This document shows positions 1 through 4,281 of a DNA stretch of 7,926 nucleotides, one piece after another. The notes under the pieces are model-generated. The model ran no database searches, was not told the origin of the DNA, and worked only from the letters and a program-made list of their open reading frames with translations. This DNA comes from an uncultured Oscillospiraceae bacterium (GTDB taxonomy: Bacteria > Bacillota > Clostridia > Oscillospirales > Oscillospiraceae): NCBI GenBank assembly GCA_944385065.1, contig CALWVX010000080.1, positions 1-7,926 on the forward strand, given 5' to 3'. Position numbers and translations under genes: made by a program. Positions within the stretch are counted from its first letter, which is position 1; each line of letters opens with the position of its first letter.

Positions 1-66
1 CAGATCATGGAGGCCACCAACGCCCACGACTACACCAAGCGCAGCGGGACGGAAAACTGGCGCTGA
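1..66 (+). CDS. C-terminal end of an unidentified protein (5' truncated)
   Basis: The window opens inside a reading frame that runs 21 codons to a TGA at 64-66. The visible tail contains MEATNAHDYTKR and ends GTENWR. It is hydrophilic and rich in charged and aromatic residues, which fits the soluble C-terminus of a cytoplasmic protein. I do not recognise the family and assign no function. Two things support it as a real gene end: a strong intrinsic terminator begins 34 bases after the stop, and codon choice is GC-rich like the neighbouring genes. The upstream part lies outside the window. Confidence 0.6.
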   Translation, partial: QIMEATNAHDYTKRSGTENWR

Positions 67-99
67 CCCGCGCCCGACCTTCAGTCCCTCCCTCAGACA

Positions 100-137
100 G
101 GGAGCCCGCTTCCCACCGGGAAGCGGGCTCCCTTTTT
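100..137 (+). terminator. Intrinsic terminator of the upstream gene
   Basis: The arms at 100-114 and 118-132 form a perfect 15 bp GC-rich stem with a 3-base loop (ACC). The stem is followed directly by five T residues at 133-137. It lies 34 bases after the stop at 66 and is the expected end of that transcript. It separates it from the aldehyde dehydrogenase gene. Confidence 0.93.
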
Positions 138-340
138 CCATCTTCCGGGCGGCGGCAAACAGATGCTTTCAGGGGGCAAATATGTCGGCAGGCAGGGCAT
201 AAAACTTTTCCCGAAATATCCGCCAGGGCGAGAGGAGGGTCTCCCCCATGATGCAATCAAAATTCCTCCGCCGGCTTAAGCTTTGCCGGGGCGCCGACTT
301 TTTTCGCCGGAAAGGCTGAATTCCGGACTCATCCCGCTCA
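138..340. other. Intergenic region without a recognisable gene
   Basis: Together with the terminator and promoter beside it, this makes a stretch of about 350 bases without a gene. I see no plausible coding frame with a ribosome binding site and no known RNA. There are small inverted repeats. CCGGC at 271-275 pairs with GCCGG at 285-289, and six T residues follow at 299-304. CCGGAA at 307-312 pairs with TTCCGG at 321-326. These could be a second weak terminator or leader structure, but the stems are only 5-6 bp and could be chance in GC-rich DNA. Confidence 0.4.
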
Positions 341-369
341 TTGACCGAGCCGTCCCGCTATGGTAAGAT
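341..369 (+). promoter_or_regulatory. Sigma-A promoter of the aldehyde dehydrogenase gene
   Basis: The -35 box TTGACC (341-346) and the -10 box TAAGAT (364-369) are separated by 17 bp. A TGG extension (361-363) directly before the -10 gives an extended -10 promoter. Transcription should start near 376, leaving a leader of about 40 bases before the ATG at 417. No operator-like dyad is visible around it. Confidence 0.8.
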
Positions 370-416
370 GATAGCGTTCCATTCTGCCCCAGAGACTCCC
401 CGAAAGGAGACTGACC

Positions 417-1787
417 ATGGATTATTCCGCTCTGGTCCGCGCCCAGCGGGCCTATTTCCAGACGGGGGCAACGTTATCTGTGACCCACCGGCAGGCCGCC
501 CTGGACAAGCTGTACCGGGCCATTCAGTCCCGGGAATCCCAGATCACCGACGCCCTCGCCGCTGATCTGGGCAAGTCCCCTGTGGAGAGCTATCTGTGCG
601 AGGTGGGCATGACGCTGTCCGAGCTGCGTTATATCCGGCGGCGGCTGGCCCGGTGGGCACGGCCGAGCCGACGTCTCACCCCCCTGTCTCAGTTCCCCGC
701 CAGCAGCTTCACCATTTCCGAGCCCTACGGCGTCACGCTGATCCTGTCGCCCTGGAACTATCCCTTCCTGCTGGCCGCGGGGCCCCTCATCGGGGCGCTG
801 GCGGCGGGCAACTGCTGCATTGTCAAGCCCTCGGAGCACGCCCCGGCCTCTTCGGCGGTCCTGCGGGAACTGCTGACCCAGTGTTTTCCGCCGGAATATG
901 TGTTGGTGGCGGAGGGCGGCCCGGAGGTGAGCCAGGCCCTGTTGACAGAGCAATTTGACTACATCTTTTTTACCGGCGGAACGCAGATCGGGCGGCAGGT
1001 CATGGCCCGCGCCGCCGAGCATCTGACGCCGGTCACCCTGGAGCTGGGAGGCAAGAGCCCCTGCATCGTGGATTCCTCCGCCAAGCTGGATCTGGCGGCC
1101 AGACGGCTGGTGTTCGGCAAGCTGCTCAACTGCGGCCAGACCTGTGTGGCTCCCGACTACCTGCTGGTCCAGCGGCAGATCAAAGACGAGCTGATGGACC
1201 GCATTCGACACTGGATTACCGTCCAATACGGGAGCAACCCGCTGGATAACGAGGGCTACGTGCACATGATCAACCGGCGGCACTTTGACCGGGTCATGAA
1301 TCTGATCAACCCGGCCCAGGTCACATATGGCGGCTCAGGCGACCCCCAGACTCTGAAAATCCAGCCCACCATTCTGGAGGGGGTCTCCCCCGACGACCCG
1401 GTAATGCAGGAGGAGATCTTCGGCCCCCTTCTCCCCGTCCTGACGTTTGACGATCCCCGGGAAGCCATTGCCTTCGTCCGGAGCCGCCCCCGCCCGCTGG
1501 CCCTGTACCTGTTCTCCCAGAACCGGGCGGTTCAGGAGCAGTTTCTCCGCCAGGTTTCGTTTGGCGGCGGCTGCATCAACGATACCATTATCCATCTGGC
1601 GACCAGCCGGCTGCCCTTCGGCGGCGTGGGAGACAGCGGCATGGGCGGCTATCACGGCCGGGCCAGCTTCGACACCTTCTCCCACCAGAAGAGCATCGTG
1701 AAAAAATCCACCCTGCTGGACCTGCCCTTCCGGTACGCCCCCTACACGCCCCGGAAGGAGTCCATGATCCGCAGATTCTTGAAATAG
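417..1787 (+). CDS. Class 3 aldehyde dehydrogenase (ALDH3 family, NAD(P)+-dependent)
   Basis: This 456-residue cytosolic enzyme should oxidise aldehydes, probably medium- or long-chain or aromatic ones, to carboxylic acids with NAD(P)+. It has the short ALDH3 architecture. Key motifs are LSPWNYPF (residues 110-117, oxyanion-hole Asn114), VKPSE (136-140, cofactor-binding Lys137), FTGG (185-188, Rossmann turn), ELGGKSP (209-215, Glu209), NCGQTC (238-243, nucleophile Cys243) and EEIFGP (332-337, Glu333). These positions coincide with the numbering I remember for human ALDH3A1 (N114, E209, C243, E333), so the N-terminal start is very likely right and nothing is missing. The LPFGGVGDSGMGGYHG and SHQKS motifs near the C-terminus are typical of ALDH3. 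The C-terminus is basic (IRRFLK) with no obvious membrane anchor, unlike mammalian ALDH3A2. The start is fixed by AAAGGAG at 403-409, 7 bases before ATG. The gene sits alone between its own promoter and terminator, so context does not reveal the substrate. An over-specific annotation such as benzaldehyde or coniferyl aldehyde dehydrogenase would not be justified. Confidence 0.95.
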   Translation: MDYSALVRAQRAYFQTGATLSVTHRQAALDKLYRAIQSRESQITDALAADLGKSPVESYLCEVGMTLSELRYIRRRLARWARPSRRLTPLSQFPASSFTISEPYGVTLILSPWNYPFLLAAGPLIGALAAGNCCIVKPSEHAPASSAVLRELLTQCFPPEYVLVAEGGPEVSQALLTEQFDYIFFTGGTQIGRQVMARAAEHLTPVTLELGGKSPCIVDSSAKLDLAARRLVFGKLLNCGQTCVAPDYLLVQRQIKDELMDRIRHWITVQYGSNPLDNEGYVHMINRRHFDRVMNLINPAQVTYGGSGDPQTLKIQPTILEGVSPDDPVMQEEIFGPLLPVLTFDDPREAIAFVRSRPRPLALYLFSQNRAVQEQFLRQVSFGGGCINDTIIHLATSRLPFGGVGDSGMGGYHGRASFDTFSHQKSIVKKSTLLDLPFRYAPYTPRKESMIRRFLK

Positions 1788-1834
1788 TTCCCCTGTTCCG
1801 GGCGGATTCCCCCGGATATGACATGGGAGGTCGG

Positions 1835-1869
1835 CCGGGCTGGAGATTCCCCGTCTCCAGCCCGGTTTT
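1835..1869 (+). terminator. Intrinsic terminator after the aldehyde dehydrogenase gene
   Basis: A perfect 12 bp stem (1835-1846 with 1854-1865) closes a 7-base loop and is followed by TTTT at 1866-1869. It begins 47 bases after the TAG stop of the dehydrogenase gene. It isolates that gene from the DUF1538 operon promoter, which starts about 57 bases further on. Confidence 0.88.
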
Positions 1870-1925
1870 GATGTCCGATTTGAATGTCAGAATGTAAAGA
1901 TTCTATAAATACTCTCCCGATTCCT

Positions 1926-1955
1926 TTGACAGCTTTATTCTATTTCTGTTATAAT
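1926..1955 (+). promoter_or_regulatory. Near-consensus sigma-A promoter of the DUF1538/P-II operon
   Basis: Perfect TTGACA (1926-1931) and perfect TATAAT (1950-1955) hexamers are separated by 18 bp, with a TGT extension (1947-1949). The surrounding DNA is AT-rich, in contrast to the GC-rich genes. The predicted start is near 1962. A promoter this strong suggests high basal expression or repression by a bound protein. A short dyad lies just downstream and is listed separately. Confidence 0.92.
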
Positions 1956-1957
1956 GA

Positions 1958-1971
1958 ACATAACATTATGT
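1958..1971. promoter_or_regulatory. Possible operator at the start site of the DUF1538 operon
   Basis: ACATAA (1958-1963) and TTATGT (1966-1971) form a 6+6 inverted repeat around a CA centre. It begins three bases after the -10 box and so covers the expected transcription start. Its placement suits a repressor site, but the arms are short and AT-rich, so chance is a real alternative. I do not recognise the motif as a known regulator box. Confidence 0.3.
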
Positions 1972-1990
1972 AAATTGTGTTCGCCGACGG

Positions 1991-1999
1991 AGAAAGGAG
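1991..1999 (+). promoter_or_regulatory. Ribosome binding site that favours a TTG start for the DUF1538 gene
   Basis: AGAAAGGAG at 1991-1999 is a strong Shine-Dalgarno sequence. It abuts the ATG at 2000 with no spacer, which is unfavourable for initiation there. The in-frame TTG at 2006 lies 6 bases after the GGAG core, a normal spacing for Firmicutes. Confidence 0.65.
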
Positions 2000-2005
2000 A
2001 TGCCA

Positions 2006-3526
2006 TTGCACTTTAATAAGCAGCTGAAAGAAAAGACCCGGGAGTCCATGGCCGCGGTTCTGCCCATCACGGCCATTGTCTTTTTGTTATCCATTACCAT
2101 CGCCCCTCTTGACCCGGGCACCTTGGTTTTATTTCTGTTCGGGGCGATCCTGCTCGTGGTCGGCATGGGCCTGTTCACCCTGGGGGTGGAGATGTCCATG
2201 ACGCCCATGGGCGAGGGAATGGGCAAAAAAGTCAGCCAGAGCCGAAACCTGCTGCTCCCCATCATCGTTTTCTTTGTCCTGGGCGTGCTGTCGACCGTGG
2301 CCGAGCCCGATCTGCAGGTGCTGGCCGAGCAGGTACCGTCCATTGACAACCTGGTTCTCATCCTCACGGTTGCGGTGGGTGTGGGATTTTTCCTGGTGGT
2401 GGCCACCCTGCGCATCAAATACGCGGTCCCTCTGCGGCGGCTGCTGCTGATTTTTTATCTGATCGTGTTTGTCCTTGCGTTCTTTGCCCCCAGCAACTTT
2501 GTCCCCGTCTCCTTTGACTCCGGGGGGGTGACCACCGGCCCTATTACGGTGCCCTTTATCATGGCCCTGGGCCTGGGCATTGCCTCCAGCCGCAGCGACA
2601 AGAATTCTGCCAGCGACAGCTTCGGTCTGGTCTCTCTCTGTTCCATCGGTCCCATTTTGTCGGTTCTGCTGCTGGGCATTCTCTATCGTCCGGAAGAGGC
2701 CACCGCCTCCACCACGATTGTCCCTGAGATCTCCACCACCGCTCAGGCCGCCCAGTATTTCTGGGAGGCCCTCCCCCGGTATTTCGGGGAAGTCGCTGTG
2801 GCTCTGCTGCCCATTGCCGGCATCTTTCTCATCTTCCAGCTGATCTCCCACTGGTTTAAGGGAAATCAGCTGCTGCGGGTGGGGGCCGGTCTGCTGTATA
2901 CTTACACCGGTCTGGTCCTGTTTCTGTGCGGAGTCAACGTGGGATTCATGCCGGCGGGCCAGTTTATCGGGGCAACGGTGGCCTCCGGTCCCCAGAAGTG
3001 GCTTCTGATCCCCATCGGCATGCTGGTGGGCTATTACATCGTCAAGGCGGAGCCCGCCGTGGCTGTCCTCACCAAGCAGGTGGAGGAGGTCTCCAACGGC
3101 GCCATCTCTCACAAGTCTGTGGGACTGGCCCTGTCCGTGGGCGTGTGCGTCTCCGTGGGGCTGGCCATGGTGCGGGTCATCACCGGTCTGAACATCTTCT
3201 GGCTGCTGATCCCCGGCTACGCGGTGGCCCTGGGTCTGTCCTTCTTCGTGCCCAGCATCTTCACCGGCATTGCCTTCGACTCCGGCGGCGTGGCCAGCGG
3301 CCCCATGACAACCTGCTTCCTGCTGCCCTTTGCCCAGGGGGCCTGTACGGCGGTGGGGGGCAATATGATGACCGATGCGTTCGGGATTGTGGCCATGGTG
3401 GCCATGACTCCCCTGATCACCATTCAGATCATGGGCCTGTCCTCGGTAATCCGCCGTGATCTCGCCCGCCGTCGGCTGCGTTACCACATGGAGCGGGTGG
3501 AGGACACCGTCCTCTATTTCGACTAA
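2006..3526 (+). CDS. DUF1538 family polytopic membrane protein, two fused repeats (putative cation transporter)
   Basis: This integral membrane protein of about 506 residues has roughly a dozen hydrophobic segments. It consists of two related halves, about residues 1-235 and 255-485 counted from the TTG. Each half carries the DUF1538 hallmark FDSGGV(T/A)(T/S)GP, at about 170-179 and 424-433. Other motifs also recur in both halves: an AEPxxxVLxxQV element (about 99-110 and 358-369) and a polar (S/T)D(S/A)FG stretch after each hallmark (about 204 and 457). The hallmark Asp and Ser in membrane regions look suited to ion or substrate binding. From memory, a split DUF1538 pair (UmpA/UmpB) in a halophilic bacterium was reported as a Na+(Li+,K+)/H+ antiporter. 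Transport here is inferred from that and from the topology. The gene starts a two-gene operon and its stop overlaps the ribosome binding site of the P-II-like gene, which suggests coupled translation and a shared job. The start is uncertain: TTG at 2006 has ideal Shine-Dalgarno spacing, while ATG at 2000 would add two residues. Confidence 0.85.
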   Translation: MHFNKQLKEKTRESMAAVLPITAIVFLLSITIAPLDPGTLVLFLFGAILLVVGMGLFTLGVEMSMTPMGEGMGKKVSQSRNLLLPIIVFFVLGVLSTVAEPDLQVLAEQVPSIDNLVLILTVAVGVGFFLVVATLRIKYAVPLRRLLLIFYLIVFVLAFFAPSNFVPVSFDSGGVTTGPITVPFIMALGLGIASSRSDKNSASDSFGLVSLCSIGPILSVLLLGILYRPEEATASTTIVPEISTTAQAAQYFWEALPRYFGEVAVALLPIAGIFLIFQLISHWFKGNQLLRVGAGLLYTYTGLVLFLCGVNVGFMPAGQFIGATVASGPQKWLLIPIGMLVGYYIVKAEPAVAVLTKQVEEVSNGAISHKSVGLALSVGVCVSVGLAMVRVITGLNIFWLLIPGYAVALGLSFFVPSIFTGIAFDSGGVASGPMTTCFLLPFAQGACTAVGGNMMTDAFGIVAMVAMTPLITIQIMGLSSVIRRDLARRRLRYHMERVEDTVLYFD

Positions 3527-3540
3527 AGGGGGGAACTATC

Positions 3541-4209
3541 ATGGAACCGATGAAAGTGATCGTTTCCATCGTGGAGCGGGGCCAGGGAGCCGCCCTGGAA
3601 AAGCTCTACCGGAAAAACTATGTAACCCTCCACCTTCAGTGCGCCGGCCGGGGCACCGCCACCTCGGAGATCATGGACATCCTGGGGCTGGGCTCCAGCG
3701 AGAAGGACCTGGTCCTCAGCTGCGCCGCCGCCAGCGCCGCCCGGCGGCTGCTCCGGGCCCTGGACAGCGACCTGCGCCGGTCCGTCAAGGGCAGCGGCCT
3801 GGTCTTCTCCCTGCCCATGTCGGGGGTGAGCAGTCTGGCGGCCAACCTGGCCGCCTATCTGGCCGACAACATCAAACCCCATGAAAAGGAGGACGCCGAT
3901 ATGGAGCGCACCGAGAACAGCCTGATCCTGATCACCTGCAGCCGGGGCAGCACCGACGACGTGATGGCCACCGCCCGGGCCCACGGGGCCCGGGGGGGCA
4001 CCGTGGTCAAGGCCCGGCTGGCCGGGCTGGAGGACCTGGAGCAGGCCTATGACACCCAGCTCCAGGAGGAGCGGGAGATCCTGGCCATCCTGGTGCCCAC
4101 CGAACAGCGGGGGGCCATCATGGAGGCAGTCAACTCCGAGCACGGCCTGCACAGCGAAGCGCAGACCATTCTGTGTTCCCTGCCTGTGGATGACGTGGTG
4201 CGCCTGTAA
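3541..4209 (+). CDS. Tandem P-II-like regulatory protein, partner of the DUF1538 membrane protein
   Basis: This 222-residue cytosolic protein has two P-II-like (ferredoxin-fold) domains in one chain. Domain 1 (about 4-112) shows strand MKVIVSIVERG, helix GAALEKLYRKN, strand YVTLHLQCAGRG and strand KDLVLSCAA. Domain 2 (about 126-222) shows strand NSLILITCSRG, helix DDVMATARAHGA, then GGTVVKARLAG (152-162), which resembles the GMTVxxVRG strand of classical P-II. A strand EILAILVPTEQ and helix RGAIMEAVNSEHG follow. The canonical GlnB/GlnK signature sequences and the uridylylated T-loop Tyr are not evident, so this is a P-II-like protein and not a standard nitrogen regulator. P-II-type proteins are known to bind effectors such as nucleotides and to dock on transporters, so control of the DUF1538 protein is a reasonable inference. 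Its ATG lies 14 bases after the upstream stop, with AAAGGGGGG at 3525-3533 as ribosome site. An internal Shine-Dalgarno and ATG precede domain 2 and are listed separately. Confidence 0.8.
   Translation: MEPMKVIVSIVERGQGAALEKLYRKNYVTLHLQCAGRGTATSEIMDILGLGSSEKDLVLSCAAASAARRLLRALDSDLRRSVKGSGLVFSLPMSGVSSLAANLAAYLADNIKPHEKEDADMERTENSLILITCSRGSTDDVMATARAHGARGGTVVKARLAGLEDLEQAYDTQLQEEREILAILVPTEQRGAIMEAVNSEHGLHSEAQTILCSLPVDDVVRL
3886..3903 (+). promoter_or_regulatory. Internal ribosome binding site and ATG for the second P-II domain
   Basis: AAGGAGG at 3886-3892 is a perfect core Shine-Dalgarno. It lies 8 bases before an in-frame ATG at 3901-3903 (codon 121 of the 222-residue protein). The ATG falls exactly in the charged linker between the two P-II domains. 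Initiation here would produce a free 102-residue domain (3901-4209). The site is a better match to the consensus than the one that starts the full-length protein. It could be an active internal start or a relic of two separate genes that became fused. Confidence 0.55.
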
Positions 4210-4242
4210 CCGGCGGACAGCCTGTCATTTGAAATCAGCATC

Positions 4243-4275
4243 AGGGCCCGGGAGAGTTCTCTCCCGGGCCCTTTT
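4243..4275 (+). terminator. Intrinsic terminator of the DUF1538/P-II operon
   Basis: The arms 4243-4256 and 4259-4272 are perfectly complementary over 14 bases. The central pair probably opens to leave a GTTC loop. TTTT at 4272-4275 follows. It begins 33 bases after the operon's last stop and lies 6 bases beyond the clpC stop on the other strand. On the minus strand the hairpin has no T run after it, so it would terminate clpC only weakly, if at all. Confidence 0.9.
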
Positions 4276-4281
4276 CTGCGC

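Noticed and set aside
5..256. 83-residue Cys-containing reading frame on the minus strand
   Set aside because: It overlaps the end of the upstream gene and runs straight through the perfect terminator at 100-137. The inverted repeat and GC-rich DNA explain the open frame, and its product looks like no known family.
2522..2528. G7 run in the DUF1538 gene as a programmed or accidental frameshift site
   Set aside because: The frame continues intact through the run into a complete second repeat and the correct C-terminus. The run is explained by Gly-Gly-Val codons of the FDSGGV motif.
2129..3487. 452-residue open frame on the minus strand opposite the DUF1538 gene
   Set aside because: The product is a low-complexity His/Gly/Gln-rich sequence. 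This is the typical antisense shadow of a hydrophobic GC-rich gene, with no homology recognisable.
4243..4275. Bidirectional terminator serving clpC as well
   Set aside because: The hairpin is symmetric, but on the minus strand it is followed by mixed sequence rather than a T run. I assign it only to the + strand operon.
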